NCBI RefSeq assembly: GCF_001457835.1
Contig: NZ_LN898230.1
Coordinates: 265,600 to 329,599 of the forward strand
Length of the DNA: 64,000 nucleotides
Reading direction: 5' to 3'
DNA from: Fenollaria timonensis
GTDB lineage: Bacteria; Bacillota; Clostridia; Tissierellales; Peptoniphilaceae
The notes below the pieces were generated by a model, which saw only the letters and a program-made list of their open reading frames with translations, was not told where the DNA came from and ran no database searches. Shown one piece after another: positions 45,079 to 51,627 of this stretch (position 1 is the stretch's first letter; every line of letters begins with the position of its first letter). Both the position numbers and the translations under genes were made by a program.

Positions 45079-45268
45079 ACAATTAACAGAGGATTGGAGG
45101 TTAATGTTTATCCTTTAGCTTAACCGGGAGCGTCGGAAATACCCGAGATAGCTAAAAACATCACCGTTACAATTTATCGGTGGACTCAAGGGCTAGTGAG
45201 GTTGTATTGCTAAAAAGCCACTAAAATTGACTAAGGAGTGATCGATTAGTATTACTCCTTATTTTTTT
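45079..45268 (+). ncRNA. Structured RNA, copy 1, about 190 nt, unknown class
   Basis: A promoter, a conserved ~100-nt 5' part, a variable 3' part and an intrinsic terminator define a short transcript. Stems visible by eye: GGTTAA (45099-45104) with TTAACC (45120-45125); CACCG (45162-45166) with CGGTG (45178-45182); TAGTG (45194-45198) with CACTA (45219-45223); terminator stem AAGGAGTGAT with ATTACTCCTT then seven T (45233-45268). Compared with copy 2 the second and third stems keep pairing through compensatory changes, which argues for a functional folded RNA. I do not recognise it as any named RNA family. The transcript contains no long ORF. Confidence 0.7.
45233..45268 (+). terminator. Terminator of RNA copy 1
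   Basis: The arms AAGGAGTGAT (45233-45242) and ATTACTCCTT (45251-45260, one G-U pair) are followed by A and seven T. Confidence 0.85.
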
Positions 45269-45435
45269 GAAATATTATAAAGGAAGTGTTTAGTTTGAAT
45301 AGTATACAAAATATACTTAACTGATATAACAATTTTAATAATAAAACTATAAACATTATTGGACTTGAAAAAGAGTATGAAAGATAGTGTAATGAGCTGC
45401 GACTTATGATATAATATAACAAAGAGGTGATAAGT
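45269..45435 (+). other. Gap with gene remnant and promoter before the kinase operon
   Basis: After GGAAGTG a frame starting TTG AAT AGT at 45,295 reads NSIQNILN, a stop, then NNFNNKTINIIGLEKEYER and another stop: a short eroded coding remnant. GATATAATATAAC at about 45,408-45,420 gives a -10 element for the next operon. Confidence 0.4.
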
Positions 45436-45648
45436 ATGGATATAGAAATAAAAACTTTACCTATGCACTTGCAAGTATCGATTAATGGCTTTTTAAAAGC
45501 TAAAGAAGATAAAGATGATATATTAGAAGCAATGTATTGGGGAGAAATTTATGGGTCAATAAATTCTGCAGAAGTGGATAGAGAAATATCCAGCGAATTT
45601 GCTTGGGAGTTAAGAAGAAAATACTTAGGAATGGTGAAAGAACAATGA
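45436..45648 (+). CDS. Small hypothetical protein, partner of the HipA-like kinase
   Basis: 70 residues from the ATG at 45436, 6 bases after AGAGGTGA (a GTG at 45427 lies inside that site). It is acidic and helical, beginning MDIEIKTLPMHLQVS and ending WELRRKYLGMVKEQ. No HTH or signal peptide is seen, so it does not look like the HipB-type repressor. Its stop overlaps the kinase start as ATGA, so the two are translated as a pair, as in toxin-antitoxin or regulator-kinase operons. Function unknown; a role as antidote or regulator of the kinase is inference. Confidence 0.75.
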   Translation: MDIEIKTLPMHLQVSINGFLKAKEDKDDILEAMYWGEIYGSINSAEVDREISSEFAWELRRKYLGMVKEQ

Positions 45649-46625
45649 TTGACTTTAGTAACTGTGATATAGATTTGTCGGTAAACTATAACGGAGCTAA
45701 TGGCAAAAAGGCTTGTATCATTTATAATAATGAAAGATATATGATAAAAACGGCAGGATTAGCCAAAGATAATCCTAATATAAGATATTCAAATAGTTGT
45801 ATAAGTGAATATCTTAGCTGCAACATAATTAATAAGCTTGGATATGAAGTTCAAAAAACTATATTGGGCGAATTTAATGACAAAATAGTCGTAGCTTGTA
45901 AAGACTTTAGAGAAAACGGTAAATATACATTCTATGATTTTGCTTCCTTAAAAAATAATATTGTGTTTAGTTCAACAAACGGAACAGATGCAGAGTTATC
46001 AGAAGTTCTAACAACTATTGAAGAACAAAACTTAATAGAAGTAGAAAAACTTAAAACATTTTTCTGGGATCAGTTTATCATAGATGCTTTTCTCGGAAAC
46101 TTTGATAGGCATAACGGTAACTGGGGCTATCTCTATAATAATGAAACAGGACTGTGCAAATCAGCGCCTATATTTGATTGCGGTTCTTGTTTATATCCAC
46201 AATTAGCAGAAGATCAAATGAAGATTGTATTAGAAGATGAAAAACAGATAGACGAAAGAGTATATGTCTTTCCTAACTCTGCATTAAAAATAGGCGGAGC
46301 TAAATTAAACTATTATAATTATTTAAAAAATACAGACAATGTAGATTGTCATAATGCTTTAAAAAAGTTTGTAGAAAGATATGACAAAGATAAGATATTG
46401 CAAGTGATTAATGATGCACCTATAATATCTGATATTCACAAAGAGTTTATATATACAATGCTGAATAATAGGCTAGAAAAGATAATTGTGTATTCCTTAG
46501 AAAATAATATTAATATCAGTAAGGATAAAGGTAGCTTATCAATACTAAAACAAATAGAATGGTATAAGAAAGATGTAAATGTTGCCAAGAATGTCAAAAA
46601 ACATAATAATGACTTAGAATTATAG
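45645..46625 (+). CDS. HipA-like Ser/Thr kinase domain protein
   Basis: 326 residues from the ATG at 45645. The catalytic loop is DAFLGNFDRHNGNWGYL (Asp/Asn of HipA and PI3/4-kinase-like folds), and the metal-binding Asp follows in APIFDCGSCLY. The N-terminal lobe includes GKKACIIYNNERYMIKTAG. The protein lacks the separate HipA N-terminal domain, so it resembles compact HipA/CtkA-like kinases found on mobile elements. Such kinases can phosphorylate translation factors or host proteins. It forms a 4-base-overlap pair with the 70-residue gene, and the pair sits exactly between two copies of an RNA module. The substrate is unknown. Confidence 0.8.
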   Translation: MIDFSNCDIDLSVNYNGANGKKACIIYNNERYMIKTAGLAKDNPNIRYSNSCISEYLSCNIINKLGYEVQKTILGEFNDKIVVACKDFRENGKYTFYDFASLKNNIVFSSTNGTDAELSEVLTTIEEQNLIEVEKLKTFFWDQFIIDAFLGNFDRHNGNWGYLYNNETGLCKSAPIFDCGSCLYPQLAEDQMKIVLEDEKQIDERVYVFPNSALKIGGAKLNYYNYLKNTDNVDCHNALKKFVERYDKDKILQVINDAPIISDIHKEFIYTMLNNRLEKIIVYSLENNINISKDKGSLSILKQIEWYKKDVNVAKNVKKHNNDLEL

Positions 46626-46698
46626 AGTGAGTTTTATACTCACTCTATTTTAATGCATATTTTAAGCGTAGCACGGCTTTCAAAAGCTTGTCCATATA

Positions 46699-46742
46699 CT
46701 TAATAGGCTTAAGATATAAAATCGAGCTATGAGCCTATTAAG
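46699..46742. repeat. Inverted repeat at the start of RNA module copy 2
   Basis: CTTAATAGGCT (46699-46709) and AGCCTATTAAG (46732-46742) are perfect 11-base arms. It matches the arrangement in copy 1 and stands before the small ORF. Confidence 0.7.
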
Positions 46743-46779
46743 TAGCTTAAAATTGAAATGAGTAAAATGGAGGTATAAA

Positions 46780-46899
46780 ATGAATAAATTAGAGAGAATT
46801 CTTGATAAAATTGAGAAAGAAAACAAGAAAAAAGAAGATTCGGCTGAAAAAATTAAAGAACTTAAATTACAAGCTAAAGAATTTGAAAGATTAAGCTAA
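46780..46899 (+). CDS. Small DUF4315-like coiled-coil protein
   Basis: 39 residues, highly charged and helical (starts MNKLERILDKIEKEN, ends KEFERLS), with GGAGGTATAAA before the ATG. It resembles the N-terminal coiled coil of DUF4315 proteins found in Firmicute conjugative elements, but is shorter than usual. Its last codons contain the -35 element of the RNA promoter, so coding and promoter functions overlap. A damaged version occurs in copy 1. Confidence 0.5.
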   Translation: MNKLERILDKIEKENKKKEDSAEKIKELKLQAKEFERLS

Positions 46900-46911
46900 A
46901 TGTGCTATAAT
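46883..46911 (+). promoter_or_regulatory. Consensus promoter of RNA copy 2
   Basis: TTGAAA (46883-46888), 17 bases, TATAAT (46906-46911), identical hexamers and spacing to copy 1. Confidence 0.8.
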
Positions 46912-46917
46912 ATATTC

Positions 46918-47107
46918 ACAATTAACAGAGGATTGGGGGTTAATGTTTATCCTTTAGCTTAACCGGGAGCGTCGGAAATACCTGAGATAGCGAAAAACAT
47001 TACAGTTTAGATTTATCTGTAGACCGTAGCGTGGGAGATGGAGGTATCTTCGGAAACACGTTAAAAATCATATAGAGGAGCTATAATTATTTATAGTTCC
47101 TTTTTTA
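46918..47107 (+). ncRNA. Structured RNA, copy 2, about 190 nt, unknown class
   Basis: Same layout and same length as copy 1. The first ~90 nt differ at about five positions only. Stems: GGTTAA (46938-46943) with TTAACC (46959-46964); TACAG (47001-47005) with CTGTA (47017-47021), replacing CACCG/CGGTG with an identical 11-base loop; GCGTG (47029-47033) with CACGT (47057-47061), replacing TAGTG/CACTA; terminator GGAGCTATAA with TTATAGTTCC and T6. These compensatory replacements are the main evidence for a structured RNA. Downstream lies the truncated helicase/TnpV region, so this copy is not obviously a leader for an intact gene. Confidence 0.7.
47077..47106 (+). terminator. Terminator of RNA copy 2
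   Basis: The arms GGAGCTATAA and TTATAGTTCC (one G-U pair) enclose the loop TTAT, followed by six T. Confidence 0.88.
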
Positions 47108-47109
47108 TT

Positions 47110-47796
47110 TTGCTTAATAAGAAAATAACAAAAGGCTCGACAAATAATAATGATATATTGTACAATAGCACTAAAGTAAAAGGAAGAGATATAGGAGGTA
47201 TAGAAAATGGACTTCGAGGAGAGTTTGAAAAGGTACGAGGAGATGGGTATAGAGAGTCCGTTCGATCAGTGCGAGGACACAGAGGAGATAGCTTACAAGA
47301 TGAACGAGATAGCGGAGGACGAGCTACTAGTGGACGAGGAATTCCAAAAGAATCATGGAGTGAGTTGGGCGATAATGAGGCTGGATTATCTATCGATAGA
47401 ACACACGGAAGAGAATTGGATGAAGCTTCAAGAACTATATTGGGACAAGACCTTGATAGACCACTTGAAAGAGACGCAAGTGAGAGCCGAGAACTTCATC
47501 AAGATGGAAGAACCGAGAATGATGAAAGCGTGGAAGATAGAGAGCGAGGACAGTCCACAATATCCAGTGATGATGTCAGCATTGAGAGAGATATTAATCA
47601 AGGAGATAATAGAAGCTTAAAAGAAAATCAAGATTTGGAAAAAGAAGCTAAAAAGGCTTCTTTTTTTGTTGATCCAAACTTAAAGAACTTTCAAATTACA
47701 AATGAAATTCTAGTTGAAAAACTAACTCCATCAGAAAGGCTTAAGAATAATATAGAGGCTATATCGACATTAAAGAGAATAAAATACTATCTGTGA
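47110..47796 (+). pseudogene. Fragment of a large conjugative-element helicase/methylase (SNF2-like) gene
   Basis: A 228-codon frame that starts abruptly after the RNA terminator. Residues ~25-170 are a Gly/Ser/Arg/Asp-rich low-complexity linker of the kind seen in the very large DNA methylase/helicase proteins of Firmicute conjugative elements. It is followed by NFQITNEILVEKL and NNIEAISTLKRI, matching the entry of the helicase/methylase domain ('NFRITDD...F..N..AI..LK.IE'). It then ends with KYYL and a stop where the family continues for over a thousand residues. Both ends are missing, so this is a relic. Assignment rests on pattern memory of the family. Confidence 0.5.
47207..47620 (+). 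CDS. TnpV-like transposon protein, overprinted on the helicase relic
   Basis: 137 residues with a textbook site, ATAGGAGGTATAGAAA before ATG. The middle and end (IMRLDYLSIEHTEENWMKL, LIDHLKETQVRAENF, PVMMSALREILIKEII) follow the TnpV family pattern of a short helical protein with RLxYL, a HL..xxxxA segment, and a final MN.IR..A.EI..E-I-like tail. It reads in a different frame from the 228-codon helicase relic, and its codons are unusually G/C-ending (GAG, GAC) compared with neighbours, as expected if both frames are or were under selection. Function of TnpV proteins is not established. Confidence 0.6.
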   Translation: MDFEESLKRYEEMGIESPFDQCEDTEEIAYKMNEIAEDELLVDEEFQKNHGVSWAIMRLDYLSIEHTEENWMKLQELYWDKTLIDHLKETQVRAENFIKMEEPRMMKAWKIESEDSPQYPVMMSALREILIKEIIEA

Positions 47797-48121
47797 TATA
47801 GCAATTATCAAGAAGTGTAAAAAATACATTTCTTGATGTGTACATCATATATTTACAGAAGTTTACAAATTAAGTTTAAGGATAATGATAAGTGTATAGA
47901 AAATATAAATATAAATGTGATATAATTAAATAAATATATTTAGAATAGTACTATAAAAAATCAATTTTAAATTATAGTTTGATTTATTTGTGGGTTGACC
48001 ACAATAACCCCCCCTGCTATGCTCGGAGAATCATTAGCTTTAGCTTCAAGAAAAAACCCCTTTCATGATATAAAAAATAGTCTACCAAACTACAATAAAT
48101 ATCAGAAAGGAGTTAATCCAA
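47797..48121. other. Non-coding stretch: hairpin and IS200/IS605 left end
   Basis: ATCAAGAA ... TTCTTGAT (about 47,808-47,838) makes a stem-loop just after the helicase relic. GTGG-GTTGA-CCAC (47,990-48,002) and the C-rich run after it look like the left-end hairpin of an IS200/IS605 element. The remainder is very AT-rich with no gene visible. Confidence 0.45.
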
Positions 48122-48670
48122 TTGGATAAGAACATTTTATCACATACAACTTGGGATTGTAAATACCATATCGTATTTGCACCCAAATATAGAAGACAAA
48201 TAATATACGGAAGAATAAAAGAAGATATAGGAGACCTTATGTCAAGAAAAGGAATAGAAATAATAGAGGCAGAATTATGTCCAGACCACATTCATATGTT
48301 AGTAAAAATACTACCAAAGTTTAGTGTTTCAGAAATAATGGGATATTAAAAGGGAAAAGTAGCTTGATGATATTCGATAGACATGTGAGTCTGAAGTATG
48401 TAGATACAGCAGGAAAAAATGCTAAAAAGATACAAGAGTATATACGCAATCAACTTAAAGAAGATTTTACAAAAGATTAAATAAGTCTTAAAGAATATAT
48501 AGATCCATTCACTGGAGAAAAGACAAATAAGTAAAAAGAAGTAAAGAGGCACTTTAGCGTCAGTTGAGAAAGTAGTGCAAGTGGTAGACTTTCAACGTGC
48601 ACAAGGTGCACAGCAGGTAAAAGCCCCTTGCAGGGGCAGAGCAAACCACCGGCTACGCCAGTGGTTATGA
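47985..48670 (+). mobile_element. Decayed IS200/IS605-type element
   Basis: It contains a broken Y1 transposase gene and a right end with the hairpins GCCCC-TTGCA-GGGGC (48,623-48,637) and AACCACCGGC-TAC-GCCAGTGGTT (48,644-48,666), the folded end typical of these single-strand transposons. No tnpB is present. The exact ends are uncertain because the family makes no target duplication. Confidence 0.6.
48122..48534 (+). pseudogene. tnpA: IS200/IS605 family transposase TnpA, frameshifted
   Basis: The first 75 residues (starting TTG, reading HTTWDCKYHIVFAPKYRR, with the HUH-type metal site PDHIHML) are typical Y1 transposase. At 48,347 the frame breaks; GKSSLMIFDRHVSLKY continues in the next frame. 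About 14 residues (the usual Y-G-N-R-x-F-W-x-x-G-Y-Y segment) are missing before VDTAGKNAKKIQEYIRNQ, which carries the catalytic tyrosine. A TAA then interrupts before SLKEYIDPFTGE. Three separate lesions mean it is dead. Confidence 0.85.
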
Positions 48671-48777
48671 TTTTATACAAATGACGTATGTTTGCGTAAA
48701 AGGAAGTTTGTGGTGAAAAAAGTGAATAAATATGATATAATGATAAAAACGAAATCAGATGCATGAGGAGGACAATT

Positions 48778-48993
48778 GTGTCAAAAATAAGTTATAAAAA
48801 GCTATTTAAAAAAGTGATAGATTTAGACATGAAAAACTCTGAGCTAATGGAAAAAGCGGAAGTCAGTCGAAGTACTTTTTATAAAATGAAGAATAGTGAG
48901 AATATCACTACTGATGTGATTGTCAGAATATGTGATAGTTTGAACTGTGGTATAAATGAAATCATGGAGTTGGTGAATAATGAAAATAATTGA
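48778..48993 (+). CDS. Small Cro/CI-type HTH regulator
   Basis: 71 residues from the GTG at 48778, 6 bases after GAGGAGG; the frame is open 15 bases further 5' but those codons overlap the binding site. It is a single HTH domain: LFKKVIDLDMKNSELMEKA, then VSRSTFYKMKN as recognition helix, then ITTDVIVRICDSLNCGINEIMELV, the HTH_26 pattern. A TATAAT lies at about 48,733-48,738. It ends 36 bases before the AAA ATPase gene in the same direction and probably controls the defence operon. Confidence 0.85.
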   Translation: MSKISYKKLFKKVIDLDMKNSELMEKAEVSRSTFYKMKNSENITTDVIVRICDSLNCGINEIMELVNNENN

Positions 48994-49029
48994 TTATGTA
49001 ATAGAATCTATAAAGTAAAGGGGTAAAAA

Positions 49030-50589
49030 ATGAAATTTGAAAAATACATTAAGATAGATGATTTATCTAGACAATTTGCTTTGACAAATGAACAATTGCT
49101 GGAGTATTTATTTTTAAATGATATTGAAATATTTAATGAAAACGATGATATAGATTTATCGGATAAAAAAATAAAAGAACTTCTTGAAAGACTTAATGCT
49201 ACAAAGAAAAAAAATCACAACAACAAATCTGGACTTAAATATATAAAAATAGAAGGGTTATTTGGAAAATATGACTATAGTCTTGATTTTAGAAATGATA
49301 TAGCAATATGGATTTCTGAAAATGGAGTTGGTAAAACAACAATATTAACTATAATAGTTGCTATTTTAACAGGAGATGCAAGAACCTTATATGATATTAA
49401 TTTTAAAAAAATTTCAGTTAACATATCAAATAAGAATTATATTATTGATAAACAAAAGCCCACTTCATCATTCAAAGATAAAGATAACATTGAATATATA
49501 AATCGACATATGATGTATCTATTAGAGGATTTGGAGAGATATCTTCCTAGAAATTTTTCTCTAAAAATTAGAAATGAAATAATACATAAGGGGTATATTG
49601 ACCCATCTATGTTGGATGAAATAATCTATAGGCTGCCATATGATGAAAGATTTAATAATGATAGGTTAGAACAAATCATACATAAGATTAAGGATTTACA
49701 ATATAGTGATTTGTATGATGAGATTTATAGAATTAAAGATAGATTAAGGGAAGAAATTGTTTTTTATCCTACATATAGGCGAGTAGAAGTTGGCTTTGAA
49801 AGAGTATTTTCTACTAATCCAAAAAAATATGTAAACAGAGAGTTAACTACTAAATACATGGGATTTGGTATGAGTGATGTGAAAAATAGGATAGGAAATC
49901 TGTTGGAGAAATTTCGTAAAGATGCGAATGCAGCATATATAGAGATGAATGCAAATATTATTAGTGAATTGTTAGCAGATCGCATAGGCAATTATATAGA
50001 TGATTTTGGCAATATTGATATGCACAAAGTAGATGTAGTTATTAAAAGGATAGGTGAGGATAGGATAGACAATATTGATAAGCTCAGACCATTTTTAACA
50101 TCTAAAGAATTTAATGAAAATAATTCTAACATAGAATTTTTAATTTATTATTTACAAAAGCTAGTGAATATATATAATTCACAGGAGGCTATTGATAAAA
50201 AATTAAGTAAATTTGCTCAAGTTTGTTCTAAATATCTTTCTGGGAAAAAAATAGAGTATGATGAAACAATGCTGACTATGAATGTGTTTGATAATGACGG
50301 ATTAAAAATTGATTTTGAAGATCTTTCATCCGGAGAAAAGCAAATAGTTTCTATATTTTCTAAGGTTTATTTAGATGTTACATCTCCATGTATTTTTATA
50401 ATTGATGAACCGGAAATTTCATTATCTATAGAATGGCAAAAAGAATTTTTAAGAGATATATACGACTCAGAAAAAGTGGCATTGCTTATAGCGACAACAC
50501 ATTCTCCGTTTATATTTAAAAACGAATATGTAGATTACGTTAAAGAATTAGAAATGTATAAGGAGAAAAGAGATGTCGCGAAAAGATAA
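49030..50589 (+). CDS. ariA: PARIS-like defence ATPase AriA, with extra N-terminal domain
   Basis: 519 residues. An ABC/SMC-like AAA ATPase: Walker A ENGVGKTTIL (97-106), signature LSSGEKQ (432-438), Walker B CIFIIDEPEIS (454-464), and switch TTHSPF (489-494). Its partner is a DUF4435 protein, translated from an overlapping start, the defining pair of the PARIS anti-phage system (AriA sensor ATPase, AriB nuclease). In studied systems AriA detects phage anti-restriction proteins such as Ocr and releases AriB. The first ~50 residues (YIKIDDLSRQFALTNEQLLEY..., ending near KELLERL) look like the N-terminal domain of translation factor IF2, which I do not know from other AriA proteins. Start ATG after AAGGGG. 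Confidence 0.78.
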   Translation: MKFEKYIKIDDLSRQFALTNEQLLEYLFLNDIEIFNENDDIDLSDKKIKELLERLNATKKKNHNNKSGLKYIKIEGLFGKYDYSLDFRNDIAIWISENGVGKTTILTIIVAILTGDARTLYDINFKKISVNISNKNYIIDKQKPTSSFKDKDNIEYINRHMMYLLEDLERYLPRNFSLKIRNEIIHKGYIDPSMLDEIIYRLPYDERFNNDRLEQIIHKIKDLQYSDLYDEIYRIKDRLREEIVFYPTYRRVEVGFERVFSTNPKKYVNRELTTKYMGFGMSDVKNRIGNLLEKFRKDANAAYIEMNANIISELLADRIGNYIDDFGNIDMHKVDVVIKRIGEDRIDNIDKLRPFLTSKEFNENNSNIEFLIYYLQKLVNIYNSQEAIDKKLSKFAQVCSKYLSGKKIEYDETMLTMNVFDNDGLKIDFEDLSSGEKQIVSIFSKVYLDVTSPCIFIIDEPEISLSIEWQKEFLRDIYDSEKVALLIATTHSPFIFKNEYVDYVKELEMYKEKRDVAKR

Positions 50590-51484
50590 AATGAGTGAGG
50601 AGGCAGAATGTGTAGAAGCTATTTTTCTGAGCTACATACAGACTAAGTCATCACAAAAAATATTTTTATTTTTTGAGGGGATAGATGATTTTAAGTATTA
50701 TTGTCCAAGAATATCTTTTGTATGTAACAAAAAATACAAAAAGTATGATTGTAACTGTAAAAAAAATGTACTCAGAATACATAGTATGATCATTAATCAA
50801 GCTGTCACAGATAATGAAATTATAACAATGTTTTTTGTTGATAAGGATTTTGATGATAATTCAAATATTGATAATGATATTTATATTACTCCAACTTACT
50901 CAATCGAAAATTTATATTTTACTGATTTGGCAATCGAAAATATGATACGAGCAGAAATGGGTTTATCAGAGCATTCTAAAGATGACGAGAATGATTTCAA
51001 AGCTGCATACAATTATGTGATAAATTTTAGAGACAATATAATTAAGGATATTCTTTATGGAAATGCTTGTTATTCATTACAAATAAAAAAATCGCACGAA
51101 ATGGGTGGTGCCAAGCCAAACTTATCAGCAATAAAGAGATATGATGATATAGCAAATATTTCGAAATTTGAAGATATTAGGGAAAAAATCAAAAATTATA
51201 TTGAGTTATCAGATGATGAGATTGAAGAAGAATATGAAAGATTAAAATCAGATGCTATAAGATATATACGTGGGAAATATATGTTAGAAAAAATGCCAAA
51301 ATGTATACAAAAAATAGAGGAAGAGTCTAACAAAGGAGCAAATCATGAAGGGCATTGGTTTTCTAAAAAAAGGCGTATGCGTTTAAATACATCAGAATCA
51401 ACATTAATTTCAGATTTATCAAATTATGCAGAAACTCCCAGATGTCTAATTAATTATATAAAGGAAAGATGCTCTGTTATATAG
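50573..51484 (+). CDS. ariB: PARIS-like effector AriB (DUF4435, TOPRIM-like nuclease)
   Basis: 303 residues. FLFFEGIDDFKYY (Glu35, Asp38/39) and FFVDKDFDD (Asp90, Asp92, Asp94) give the Glu plus DxD pattern of the TOPRIM fold, and PTYSIENLYF (Glu112) is the conserved DUF4435 segment. In PARIS the released AriB cleaves host tRNA (tRNA-Lys in the characterised case) to stop phage growth. It overlaps ariA by 17 bases, with AAGGAGAAAAG before the ATG. A hairpin at 51,486-51,512 follows. The cysteine/lysine-rich stretch around residues 50-65 (CNKK...CNCKK) is noteworthy and could bind metal or RNA. Confidence 0.8.
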   Translation: MSRKDKMSEEAECVEAIFLSYIQTKSSQKIFLFFEGIDDFKYYCPRISFVCNKKYKKYDCNCKKNVLRIHSMIINQAVTDNEIITMFFVDKDFDDNSNIDNDIYITPTYSIENLYFTDLAIENMIRAEMGLSEHSKDDENDFKAAYNYVINFRDNIIKDILYGNACYSLQIKKSHEMGGAKPNLSAIKRYDDIANISKFEDIREKIKNYIELSDDEIEEEYERLKSDAIRYIRGKYMLEKMPKCIQKIEEESNKGANHEGHWFSKKRRMRLNTSESTLISDLSNYAETPRCLINYIKERCSVI

Positions 51485-51485
51485 A

Positions 51486-51512
51486 GGAGATGGAAGCTAT
51501 CTCTCCATCTCC
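51486..51512 (+). terminator. Hairpin between ariB and the relaxase end
   Basis: Perfect 9-base arms GGAGATGGA and TCCATCTCC with a 9-base loop, but only TT after it, so a weak terminator. It separates the convergent ariB and (original) relaxase genes. Confidence 0.6.
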
Positions 51513-51535
51513 TTACCCATATAAATTCCGTAATT

Positions 51536-51593
51536 TTATCGTATCTTATAAAGCTCGTCCATAGTGGATTTTGAGGAAGAATACTCTTGCATA
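51536..51593 (-). pseudogene. Severed C-terminal end of the relaxase gene
   Basis: Read on the minus strand, this encodes QEYSSSKSTMDELYKIR and a stop. It continues exactly in frame from the ATG codon where the relaxase is cut by the IS3 element (53,064-53,067), allowing for the 4-base duplication. Before the insertion the relaxase would have been about 430 residues. Confidence 0.85.
51590..51593. repeat. 4-base target duplication of the IS3 element (left)
   Basis: CATA, matching 53064-53067, bounds the IS3 element. Confidence 0.75.
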
Positions 51594-51627
51594 TGATGTG
51601 TACCCAGAAAACTGGACACATTAATAT

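Noticed and set aside
45079-47107. Known riboswitch (c-di-GMP, purine, T-box) for the repeated RNA
   Set aside because: None of the conserved cores of those classes is present, each copy ends in its own terminator, and the genes downstream differ.
44853-47107. Type III toxin-antitoxin RNA (ToxI-like)
   Set aside because: Such antitoxins are tandem ~35-nt repeats before a ToxN gene; here there are no short tandem repeats and no ToxN-like protein.
48346-48764. Two minus-strand frames across the IS200 relic
   Set aside because: They run through the hairpin ends of the element and have no ribosome binding site or recognisable domain.
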